This document shows positions 54,312-62,627 of a DNA stretch of 64,000 bases, in pieces. The notes under the pieces were generated by a model that saw nothing but the letters and a program-made list of their open reading frames with translations, was not told where the DNA came from and ran no database searches. The position numbers and the translations under genes are program-made. Origin of the DNA: Paraburkholderia sp. NMBU_R16 (lineage in GTDB: Bacteria > Pseudomonadota > Gammaproteobacteria > Burkholderiales > Burkholderiaceae). Every line of letters begins with the position of its first letter. Position 1 is the stretch's first letter. The stretch is from positions 62,001-126,000 of the forward strand of contig NZ_JAAAYE010000012.1 of NCBI RefSeq assembly GCF_013282575.1, in the 5' to 3' direction.

Positions 54312-55772
54312 ATGCCACCGCAACCTCGTCAATATCTGCGTCGCGTAATATACAGGCCGGCGGCCCATTCAATCGAGCCGTTTGCAGCTCGCATGATAGC
54401 GTTGACGGTCTTATTCGCGAGCCTTTCATGTGTGTCGCCCGACGGTTTCGCGCAAGCGCCCGCAAATCAATCGGCGATGATTTCTTATGTGGCGCAGCGC
54501 GGCGATACGCTATATACCGTTGCGCAAAGGTACCTGCAAGAAATCGATGATTGGCGCGTAATTGCGCGCATCAATCGGGTGCCGGCTCCCCGCCAACTGA
54601 AGCCTGGCACCATGCTGCGCCTTCCCGTCGCGTTGCTGCGGCGCGAGCCGCTCGCTGCGCGTGTCGTAGCCACGAGCGGGAATGCGACTTACGCGATCGG
54701 CAACGCCCCCCCGTTGCCGCTCGTGCCCGGCGTCTCGCTGAGCGAGGGCGATTCGATCGCGACCGGTAAAACCGGGTTTGCGACGATCGAGTTCGACGAC
54801 GGCTCGCATGTCAGTCTCGCCCCCGAAACGGTGGTGACGCTCGCAACATTGACTCGCACGCTGCTCGGCGAAGCGAACGAGCGCCGCCTCGAGTTGCGGC
54901 GCGGCGAAGTCGAAAGCGAAGTGACGCACGCGAAGAAGCCGCGCGACCGGTTCGAGATACGCGCGGCGCCGATCGTGGCGGGCGTGCGCGGAACCCATTT
55001 TCGCGTGAACGACGGTGCGCAGACCTCGGCCGTCGAAGTGCTCGACGGGACCGTTGCGGTCGCCGCGGCCGCGGCTGCCGCACCCGCTACCTCGTCGCAA
55101 GGCGACGGCACGCAGGGCGTGCCATCCGCGGGCGCCCAACTGGTGCCGGCCGGCTTCGGCAGCGTGACCCGCGCGGGGCGCCCAGTAGGAGCACCGGTCG
55201 CGCTGTTGCCCGCGCCCGAGCTCGTGCATCCGGGGCGCATACAGGACGGCGCAGAAGTGGACTTCGAACTCGTGGCGCTCGAGCGGGCGCGCCAGTATCG
55301 GGTCGAGATCGCACGGGACGCCGGCATGTTGGACCGACTGAAGGAGACACGGATCGACGCAAGCGGCGAAGCACCGCATGCGAGCCTCGGCGAATTACCG
55401 GACGGCAACTATTTCGTGCGCGTTTCCGCCATCGATGACGCGGGCCTCGAGGGAATGGCGCGCGTGTACGCACTCGAGCGCCGCCGTATGCAGCTCGCTG
55501 CTTCGGCGATGCGTTCGGCGGGCTCGCGCGAATACACCTTTCGCTGGTTCGCGAGCCGCACTGGCGTGCCAACGCGATATCGTTTCATTTTGTCGCGCGA
55601 CGAAGATATGCGCGAGCCGCTGGTCGACGAAGTCGACATATCGACGGACCACATCGTCGTTGCAGGGCTGCGCGCGGGCGTTTATTACTGGACCGTCGTA
55701 GCGGAACAATTCGAGAACGGTCAATTCTACGAGACGGCGTCGCGCGTGCGTTCATTTACGCTCGCCAAGTGA
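54312..55772 (+). CDS. LysM and FecR domain protein, exported
   Basis: 486 residues from ATG 54312; a start at ATG 54393 would put the hydrophobic signal (MIALTVLFASLSCVS) at the very N-terminus. After a signal ending near FAQA, a LysM domain (YVAQRGDTLYTVAQRYL, then LKPGTMLRLP) binds peptidoglycan-like glycans. A FecR domain follows (SLSEGDSIATGKTGFATIEF, APIVAGVRGTHFRVNDG). The C-terminal 200 residues have fibronectin-like repeats (PDGNYFVRVSAID, RAGVYYWTVVA). It probably sits in the periplasm at the cell wall and may feed envelope status to the CHASE2 kinase 12 bases downstream. Confidence 0.85.
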   Translation: MPPQPRQYLRRVIYRPAAHSIEPFAARMIALTVLFASLSCVSPDGFAQAPANQSAMISYVAQRGDTLYTVAQRYLQEIDDWRVIARINRVPAPRQLKPGTMLRLPVALLRREPLAARVVATSGNATYAIGNAPPLPLVPGVSLSEGDSIATGKTGFATIEFDDGSHVSLAPETVVTLATLTRTLLGEANERRLELRRGEVESEVTHAKKPRDRFEIRAAPIVAGVRGTHFRVNDGAQTSAVEVLDGTVAVAAAAAAAPATSSQGDGTQGVPSAGAQLVPAGFGSVTRAGRPVGAPVALLPAPELVHPGRIQDGAEVDFELVALERARQYRVEIARDAGMLDRLKETRIDASGEAPHASLGELPDGNYFVRVSAIDDAGLEGMARVYALERRRMQLAASAMRSAGSREYTFRWFASRTGVPTRYRFILSRDEDMREPLVDEVDISTDHIVVAGLRAGVYYWTVVAEQFENGQFYETASRVRSFTLAK

Positions 55773-55784
55773 ACGAGTTCTCCA

Positions 55785-58235
55785 ATGAGCCATGATTCGG
55801 TGCGCGGATCCCCAGCGATCTCGAGCAATGATGAATCCTCTCGCGGATGGAGTCCGGAGGCAAAGCGTTATCTGATCGAGTGGTTGACGATAGGCCTTTT
55901 CACGATCCTGATCGTCATGCTGTGCGTCATGAGGCAGGTGACGGCCGGGCTCGATCGCATGGTGTACGACCACATGCTGTCGTTTTCTTCGCGGCCCGTG
56001 GTGCCCGACATCGCGATCGTCGAAATGGACGACCAAAGCATTGCCAAATTTGGGCGCTGGCCGTGGCCGCGTGACCTGCAAGCGCGCGTTCTCGACGCGG
56101 TGGGAAAAAACGGCGCGTCGGCTGTGGTTTACGACGTGCTGCTCACGGAGCCGACGCCGGACGACCAGGTCCTGGCGGATGCCATCCGTGCCGTGCCAAC
56201 GTATCTTCCGATGTTGCTCGCGCATGCGGAAGGCCATGCGTCGGCCATCGCGGTCGTGCCCGTCGGGCCGATCGCGAGGGCAGCGGCGGGAATGGGGCAT
56301 ATCGACCTGGACGCCGATCCGGACAGCGTTGTCCGCTCGATCGATCCGGACGAGGGCGAGCATGCGTCGCACTGGCCGTATATCGATATGCTCGTCTACG
56401 ACGCCATTCGAAGCGGCAAACTTCCGCTGGCGCACGGACGCTACGTTGCGCGCGACGCTGCCGGGGGCATGCTGCCGACGCAACCCGTATTGATCCCGTT
56501 CGGTTCCAACGCGCCCGCGCGTCTGCGTATCTCGGCAGCCCAACTGCTGAGCGGTGCCGTTGCCCCGGGAGCCTTGCGCGGAAAGATCGTTTTTGTCGGC
56601 GTGACCGCTGAGGGCTTATCGAGCAACTACGCGACGCCCGTTTCCGGGAGGATCGGCACGTTTTCCGATGTCGAAGTCCACGCTGAAGTGCTGGACGCGT
56701 TGCTGTCGGACCGCATCATCGCGCCCGGGGCGCTCGGCTGGGTCCTGGCGGCCTCGCTGATTCCTTTGGTCGTGCTGCTCGCGGGCGTATTCGTGCTTTC
56801 GCCATGGCGCTCGCTCGTTCTGACCTTCGCACTGGGCGCAGCATCGATTGCGATGAGCGCGCTGCTGCTGCATGGGGCGCGCTTATGGATTTCGCCCGTG
56901 CCCGCCTTGCTCGGATTGAGCGTGCTGTACCCGTTATGGAGCTGGCGCCGGCTCGAAATGACGATGTCCCGCTTGCGCCGAGAGCTCAAGCAGCTCGACG
57001 CCGAACCGCACCTGTTACCGGAGCCCCCCGCGCTGTCGAAACGCTTTGGCGGCGATATGCTCGAGCGCCAGATCGCGCTCGTCGAGCGTGCCGCCCGCCG
57101 CCTGCAGGATATGAAGCGTTTCGTGTGGGACAGTCTGAACAGCGTGCCGGAACCCGTGATCGTCGCGGATAGACAGGGCATCGTCGTACTTTCCAACAAG
57201 GCCGCTCGCTCGCATTTCGTACGTATTGCCAGCCCGGACCCGCGAGGCCGTCCGCTTACCGAGGTGCTCGGCGAGTTCACGCTGATCAAGGCGATTGGAA
57301 CCGGGCTCGAGGAAGAGGCCGAACTGCGCGCGCGTTGGCCGGCGGTGCTGGATCCGAGAGGGCCTCGCGTCGGTGTCGTGAAGCGTGGACTGGAGGTGCG
57401 CGATCCGTCCGGGCACGACTATCTGCTGCGTTACGCCCGTTGCAGAAGCGAGCAAGGGGAAGAGTCGGGCAGCTGGGTGGCGGGGCTCGTCGAAGTGACT
57501 GCGCTTCACGCGGCAGAGCGGGGGCGCGAAGATGCGCTGCGCCTGTTGTCGCACGATATGCGCTCGCGGCATGCCTCGATCCTCGCGCTCGTCGAGCTCG
57601 AGCGCACGAGCAGCGACTCGGAGCGTACGCACATGTTGCTCGAACGCATCGAACGCCATGCGCACCGCGCATTGAAACTCGCGGACGATTTCGTTCAGCT
57701 CGCGCGTGCCGAATCGCAGGCCTATTCGCTCGAGCCGACGAATCTCGCCGATATCGTCGCTGACGCCGGCGACGAGCTGTGGCCGCAGGCGCGCACCAAG
57801 AGCATAAGCCTCGACATGAACCTCGGCGACAGGGAATATTGGGTAGCGGCCGATCGCTCGCTCATAACGCGTGCTATCGCAAACGTCATCAACAACGCGA
57901 TCAAGTACAGCCCGAACGATACAGTGATCAAGGTATCCGTGGCCGGGGCGCCGCCGCACCGCGTCCAATGCACGGTCACCGATGAGGGCTATGGCATCCC
58001 GTTGGCGATGCAGCGTTATTTGTTCGAACCGTTTCGGCGGTTTCAGGCACCGGGGCAGCCGGCCTCCGGAGGAGCGGGGCTTGGCATGGCATTCATCAAG
58101 ACGGTGGTGATGCGGCATGGCGGCGAGGTACGCGTCGAAAGCGAGCCGGGACGCGGCACGACCGTCACGATATGGCTGCCGGCAGCGGACGAGCCGGCTG
58201 CTGGGGAGCGGTCGGCGGATGGCGAGGGACGCTGA
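55785..58235 (+). CDS. CHASE2-domain sensor histidine kinase
   Basis: 816 residues from ATG 55785. One N-terminal TM (TIGLFTILIVMLCVM) precedes a large periplasmic CHASE2 domain (VPDIAIVEMDDQSIAKFGRWPWPR, a hallmark start). Three closely spaced TM helices follow around residues 325-395. Then come a PAS-like segment, the H-box LRLLSHDMRSRHASILALVE, and HATPase motifs NVINNAIKYSPND, DEGYGIP and GGAGLGMAFIKTVV. CHASE2 senses unknown extracellular cues. It is translated directly after the LysM-FecR protein and probably phosphorylates the divergent OmpR-type regulator. Confidence 0.92.
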   Translation: MSHDSVRGSPAISSNDESSRGWSPEAKRYLIEWLTIGLFTILIVMLCVMRQVTAGLDRMVYDHMLSFSSRPVVPDIAIVEMDDQSIAKFGRWPWPRDLQARVLDAVGKNGASAVVYDVLLTEPTPDDQVLADAIRAVPTYLPMLLAHAEGHASAIAVVPVGPIARAAAGMGHIDLDADPDSVVRSIDPDEGEHASHWPYIDMLVYDAIRSGKLPLAHGRYVARDAAGGMLPTQPVLIPFGSNAPARLRISAAQLLSGAVAPGALRGKIVFVGVTAEGLSSNYATPVSGRIGTFSDVEVHAEVLDALLSDRIIAPGALGWVLAASLIPLVVLLAGVFVLSPWRSLVLTFALGAASIAMSALLLHGARLWISPVPALLGLSVLYPLWSWRRLEMTMSRLRRELKQLDAEPHLLPEPPALSKRFGGDMLERQIALVERAARRLQDMKRFVWDSLNSVPEPVIVADRQGIVVLSNKAARSHFVRIASPDPRGRPLTEVLGEFTLIKAIGTGLEEEAELRARWPAVLDPRGPRVGVVKRGLEVRDPSGHDYLLRYARCRSEQGEESGSWVAGLVEVTALHAAERGREDALRLLSHDMRSRHASILALVELERTSSDSERTHMLLERIERHAHRALKLADDFVQLARAESQAYSLEPTNLADIVADAGDELWPQARTKSISLDMNLGDREYWVAADRSLITRAIANVINNAIKYSPNDTVIKVSVAGAPPHRVQCTVTDEGYGIPLAMQRYLFEPFRRFQAPGQPASGGAGLGMAFIKTVVMRHGGEVRVESEPGRGTTVTIWLPAADEPAAGERSADGEGR

Positions 58236-58268
58236 CTGTAGCGCCAAGGGAAAAGAGGAGATTGAATT

Positions 58269-58877
58269 TTGAAAGCGGGATGGTTCGCAATGGGGTTTGC
58301 CTTGGCGATGCTGGCGGGATGTGCCGGCATCGAATCGGATGTGAGAGCGTCGTTACCCGATGCGTCGGCCCTGGACGCGCGGCCGAGCACTTATGTGTTT
58401 GCCGATTCGCCCGTGACGCCGGCCGGCGCGGATGCCGCTCGGTACGAGTCGGCCATTGCCGATGCGCTTGCGAAGCACGGCTTCGATGCGGCGCCCGAGG
58501 CTCGCGCGCGTTTGCGCATTTCGTTTGCCTATGACACGCATGCCGAGTCCGTGTCGATAGTCGATGACGCCTGCGCGGCGCAAGCGCCGTGCGCGCCGCG
58601 GCAGCCCGCGTGGTCGTTTCGATGGCCTGGCCGCGAACGCTTCGTCCACTCGTTGACGTTGCGCTTTTTCGATCGTGCGTCCGGCCGGGAAGTCTATAAG
58701 GTCAGCGCATCGAGCCGCGATGGCGAGGCCGAATCGCATTCGGCCATCACGTTCCTCGTGCAAAGCGCATTCGCTCGGATGCCTTATGACGGCAGTTCCC
58801 GCTGGCGTGTTCGATTGCGCCGTGGCGCGAGCGGAAACGCGTCGTCGATCGTATCCATCGCACCCGATTCACGCTGA
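58269..58877 (+). CDS. DUF4136-like lipoprotein
   Basis: 202 residues from TTG 58269, after AGAGGAG. The N-terminus MKAGWFAMGFALAMLAGCAG carries a lipobox LAGC, so acylation at Cys18 is likely. The body resembles DUF4136 lipoproteins: an early STYVF strand, ALAKHGFDAAPEARARLRIS, and a late YKVSASS with Ser-rich turns. Its role is unknown. It is 33 bases behind the CHASE2 kinase and probably in the same operon, which suggests an envelope-stress function for the module. Confidence 0.75.
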   Translation: MKAGWFAMGFALAMLAGCAGIESDVRASLPDASALDARPSTYVFADSPVTPAGADAARYESAIADALAKHGFDAAPEARARLRISFAYDTHAESVSIVDDACAAQAPCAPRQPAWSFRWPGRERFVHSLTLRFFDRASGREVYKVSASSRDGEAESHSAITFLVQSAFARMPYDGSSRWRVRLRRGASGNASSIVSIAPDSR

Positions 58878-59093
58878 CGCGCATCCGACGCAAATTCAGA
58901 CAGAACGGTTCGAATATCGTGGAATCGATTTTCAACCGTTTTCGAAATGTCGATTGAAAGAATGCGGCGACGCGAAACCGAATAATCGGCCAAAGGGACC
59001 GCAATCTTCCGTAGAATGCAACAACGCCGCTGCGAGGCCGTCGTAGCGGCGTCCATTGCCGACTGAGAGACAACGAGAGAGCGGGCGAATACC

Positions 59094-60512
59094 ATGAGCG
59101 AAACGACAGGGCTCACGAACGAACGCGACGCACCGGAGCAGATCGTCCTTCGCGTCACGCGTTGGTACGCCGGTTTTCTGGTGATTGCATTCGCCTTGTT
59201 ACCGGCCTATTTAATTGCCTACCTGCATTTTTTTCAGGATCCCCGGCTTTTATTTGAAGACCATACGTTCCACGAGATCGCGATTGCACTCGCCACTCTG
59301 GAAGGGATTTTCGTCTGCTACGTGACATGGCAGTGCTACCGGCGCTCGGGCGATCCGATATTGCGCTGGTTGACACTGGGTTTTGCGGGGTTTGCCATCG
59401 TCTACGCGCCGCATGGCGCATTCACTCCGCTCGCACATCACGACATGTGGCTGTTCCTGTTATATGGCCCGGCTTCACGGCTCGTAATGGCGGTTCTGTT
59501 GTTTATTGGCTTGCTTTCGTATCATGGGGACTCCGAGCCCGATCCGGCCGCGCGCCGGCATGACCGCATGTTCTGGGCCGCGTGGCTCGTCGGCTTCGTC
59601 GTCGTCGATTTGCTCGTTGCGGTGCTCGCCAATACGCCGTTTGCCGGTACGCTTGCGACCCGGCTCACCCTCGAAGGCGGCGCGATGCTCGTATCGCTCG
59701 TGAATGTCGGCTGTCTTCTTGCTCGAAGGATCCGCTCGCCGCTGATGCAGATATTTGGCATCTCGGTGATGGCTTTCGCGTTGTCGTCGCTGGCATTCCT
59801 GCTTGGCAAGCCCTGGAATCATATGTGGTGGCTTGCCCATGCAATCTTCGCCGGCGGTTTCTTTCTGCTCAGTTATGGAATCGTTCAAGCGTTCCATGCG
59901 GCCGGCTCGTTTTCCGCCATCTACAGTCGCGAGGAATTGATGGCGCGTTTGCAAGAGTCGATGGCGCGAACGGAAACTGCGCTGCGCGAGCTGCAGCGTA
60001 GCAACGTGAAGCTGGAGCAACTCGCCGTGGCGGATCCGCTCACCGGTGCCGTCAACCGCAAGACGTTCGTCAATCGGATCGAACGGGAAATAGAACGGGC
60101 CAAGCTGGGCAGTGCGCCGTTTTCGTTGCTGGCGCTCGACCTCGACAATTTCCGGCGCATCAACGATCGGTTCGGCCGCGATATGGGCGATCAGGTGCTG
60201 CGTAGCGTGGTCGACATCTGTCTCGATGCGATCCGTCCATTCGAAGGTGTCGCCCGTGTCGCCGGCGAGGAGTTCATGGTGCTGATTCCGCGCGGCGCGC
60301 TCGATACCGCGCTGATGCTCGGTGAGCGAATTCGCGCGGCGGTGCAGGCAACGCCGTTCATGAGCGGTAACGATCGCTTTTCCGTCACGGTCAGCATTGG
60401 CATTGCCCAGTTCCCTCACGACGGCACGACGAGCGAGGCGCTCATGCATGCAGCGGACGAACGGCTGGGTCGCGCAAAGGATCACGGCCGCAATTGCGTG
60501 ATCGCGGTCTAG
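59094..60512 (+). CDS. Membrane-bound GGDEF-domain protein with variant AGEEF signature
   Basis: 472 residues from ATG 59094. Residues about 25-270 form an integral membrane sensor with seven or eight helices. A coiled coil (ELMARLQESMARTETALREL) leads into a GGDEF domain at 310-472. The domain start ADPLTGAVNRKTF and the metal-binding LDLDNFRRINDRFG are intact, but the active-site signature is A390-G-E-E-F394 in place of GG(D/E)EF. The inhibitory-site position reads RPFE (381-384) in place of RxxD. It may still make cyclic di-GMP, since some AGDEF enzymes do, or act only by binding. No EAL domain. Confidence 0.88.
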   Translation: MSETTGLTNERDAPEQIVLRVTRWYAGFLVIAFALLPAYLIAYLHFFQDPRLLFEDHTFHEIAIALATLEGIFVCYVTWQCYRRSGDPILRWLTLGFAGFAIVYAPHGAFTPLAHHDMWLFLLYGPASRLVMAVLLFIGLLSYHGDSEPDPAARRHDRMFWAAWLVGFVVVDLLVAVLANTPFAGTLATRLTLEGGAMLVSLVNVGCLLARRIRSPLMQIFGISVMAFALSSLAFLLGKPWNHMWWLAHAIFAGGFFLLSYGIVQAFHAAGSFSAIYSREELMARLQESMARTETALRELQRSNVKLEQLAVADPLTGAVNRKTFVNRIEREIERAKLGSAPFSLLALDLDNFRRINDRFGRDMGDQVLRSVVDICLDAIRPFEGVARVAGEEFMVLIPRGALDTALMLGERIRAAVQATPFMSGNDRFSVTVSIGIAQFPHDGTTSEALMHAADERLGRAKDHGRNCVIAV

Positions 60513-60572
60513 CACAGCGCCGCATCGGCTTCGATGGATCGTCTCGAACCGGTGCACTCTCGTTGAGCTATC

Positions 60573-61784
60573 TCAACCGCGGGGTTCCCCGTCGCGCGCG
60601 GCGGGTGCGAAAGCGCACATCGCGAGAGGCGCCATCGCTAGCGCGGCGCTTGCCCAAAATGTGGCGGGCGCGCCGTATCGTTCCCAGAGCCAGCCGGCCA
60701 GTATGCTCGAGAGCAGCATCGATGCGCCGCTGACCAGGTTGAAGATGCCGAACGCCGTGCCCCGTAGCGCGGCCGGCGATGCGTCGGCTACCATCGCGGC
60801 GAGAATGCCTTGGGTAAAACCCATATGCAGCCCCCATAACGCCACACCGGCAAAGACGAACGGTGCGGACGCTGCGTGGGCCAGTGTCAGGTCCGCGACC
60901 ATCAGCAACGCGAGGCCGGCCGCCAGGAGGATGCGGCGGTCGAGCCGGTCCGAAAGTTTACCCACAGGGTAGGCCGATAGTGCATAGGTGACGCTCATGA
61001 CCGCCATCACAGCAGGCACCCAGGCGAGATCGAAGCCTGCCTGTTGCGCGCGCAGTACGAGAAATGCCTCGCTGAACCGCGCAAGCGTGAATGTCGCGCC
61101 AACGACGGCGACGAACCAATAGCGGCCCCGGAACGCTCGCAGAGCGCGCCACTGGAGCGGCGAGCGAAACGTCCGGGCGCCGGCCGGGCGCTCGGGTTCT
61201 TCGACGCCGAAGAATAGCAGTCCCACGCAAATGAAGGCGGGAGCAACGGCGAACCACAGCACGGTGCGAATACGGTCATCGAAGGCGAACATCAATGCCA
61301 TGGCCAGCAAGGGGCCCGCAACCGCGCCAACCGTGTCCATCGATTGGCGCAGCCCGAAGCAGGCGCCGCGAATGTCGGGCGGCGCCACATCGGCCACCAG
61401 CGCGTCGCGAGGGGCGCCGCGTATGCCTTTGCCGAGCCGATCGACGAGACGCGCAACCGCAACGACGAACGCGGTGGTTGCCAGCGGAAAAAGCGGCTTG
61501 GTCAACGCGGCGAGCCCATAACCCACCAGCAGCAAGCCTTTGCGTTTTCCCAGCCAGTCGCTCAATGGCCCGGAAAACACTTTGACGATCATCGTCGTTG
61601 CTTCCGCGGCGCCCTCGAGCGCACCGAGGGCCACCACGCTCATGCCCATCGTCGATACAAAAAAGATCGGCAACAAGGCATGGATCAATTCCGATGACAG
61701 GTCCATGAACAGGCTGACGAAGCCGAGCGCCCAGACGGTGCGGGGTATGCGGGAGCGGCTCAGTGAAGATAGCGGTGCATTCAT
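60573..61784 (-). CDS. MFS transporter
   Basis: 403 residues from ATG 61784; a longer start at 61826 adds 14 residues. Twelve membrane helices are visible with the MFS motif (GPLSDWLGKRKGLLLVGYG) after helix 2, and a long central loop rich in Arg/Pro. The early segment LFMDLSSELIHALLPIFF is typical of a subgroup of putative drug or metal-related permeases found in proteobacteria. The substrate is unknown. It is convergent with the GGDEF gene. Confidence 0.82.
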   Translation of the reverse strand: MNAPLSSLSRSRIPRTVWALGFVSLFMDLSSELIHALLPIFFVSTMGMSVVALGALEGAAEATTMIVKVFSGPLSDWLGKRKGLLLVGYGLAALTKPLFPLATTAFVVAVARLVDRLGKGIRGAPRDALVADVAPPDIRGACFGLRQSMDTVGAVAGPLLAMALMFAFDDRIRTVLWFAVAPAFICVGLLFFGVEEPERPAGARTFRSPLQWRALRAFRGRYWFVAVVGATFTLARFSEAFLVLRAQQAGFDLAWVPAVMAVMSVTYALSAYPVGKLSDRLDRRILLAAGLALLMVADLTLAHAASAPFVFAGVALWGLHMGFTQGILAAMVADASPAALRGTAFGIFNLVSGASMLLSSILAGWLWERYGAPATFWASAALAMAPLAMCAFAPAARDGEPRG

Positions 61785-61903
61785 CGGCAAGTCTGCTTTC
61801 GGTGGGTGGCGTAAGCGCCCGGCCACGAGCAGGTGGGCGAGGAACCGATTGTGGCATGAACCATTCGTTCGATCGATGCGAGGCCTGTCATCGCGCGGCT
61901 GAC

Positions 61904-61961
61904 GTCGCTTCGCTTTGCGTCGCTTCGCGTCGCGTTGCGTTTCTTCGCTTCATTGCTTCGG
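61904..61961. repeat. Low-complexity imperfect tandem repeat
   Basis: A stretch built from imperfect copies of a CGCTTCGCGT-like unit (GTCGCTTCGC occurs twice, at 61904 and 61919, then decays to TTCTTCGCTTC). It lies in the 267-base divergent gap between the MFS and cupin genes. It may be slippage-prone. No protein-coding signal is seen in it. Confidence 0.5.
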
Positions 61962-62051
61962 AGTCCAAAAACAACCCGGTAGCGTTTCGGAGCGAAGCCG
62001 CCGGCGACAGCTGTTGCGGCAACACCGACGAAGCCAGAACGGAGCACCCGG

Positions 62052-62456
62052 ATGGACGACGACGATATCGTGCTGCTATCGACTGAGGGGGGCGAAAATG
62101 CGGGAGGCCCGCAAGCGGCGTTTTCGTACCATGCGGCCGCGGGACACATGAAGCGCCCGGGTGCATTGTTCATGTACATGGCGGTCATTCAGCCTGGCGA
62201 GAATATTCCGGCTCACGCGCACCCCGAAGGAACCGAGACGATCCTCTATGTGCTGGGCGGCAACGTCGAGCATCGGTATGGCCGCCGTATGAACAAATCG
62301 ATGCGAAATCGGCCCGGCGATTTTGTCTATATTCCCGGTGGCGTGCCGCACCAACCTGTCAATCTCAGTGCGTCCGAGCCGGTGAGGGCAATCGTGGCTT
62401 GCAATTTCGATCTGGGTATAGAGGGCAATTCGATTCCCTATTCGAACGAAGAATAA
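62052..62456 (+). CDS. Small cupin-domain protein
   Basis: 134 residues from ATG 62052. The cupin motif 1 (PAHAHPEGTETILYVLGGNVEH) supplies His, His, Glu and a later His as metal ligands. Motif 2 (RPGDFVYIPGGVPHQPVN) supplies the last His. It is a single-domain metal-binding beta barrel. Such proteins act as isomerases, dioxygenases or sensors, and the function here is not recognised. A binding site is not obvious before the ATG. Confidence 0.8.
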   Translation: MDDDDIVLLSTEGGENAGGPQAAFSYHAAAGHMKRPGALFMYMAVIQPGENIPAHAHPEGTETILYVLGGNVEHRYGRRMNKSMRNRPGDFVYIPGGVPHQPVNLSASEPVRAIVACNFDLGIEGNSIPYSNEE

Positions 62457-62627
62457 ACGAAGGGATCAACACGGATTGCTGGACTGCTGACATGGATGGG
62501 GCGCGCGGATCGATTCGCCGACGGGCGAGTGTTTTCGCCGCGCCCTGCGATATGAATCGCGCAGGCACCGACACAATGCGACCAAGCGCTCACGCTGCGT
62601 CCATGTGTCACGTCAGGTGTCTTGCCG

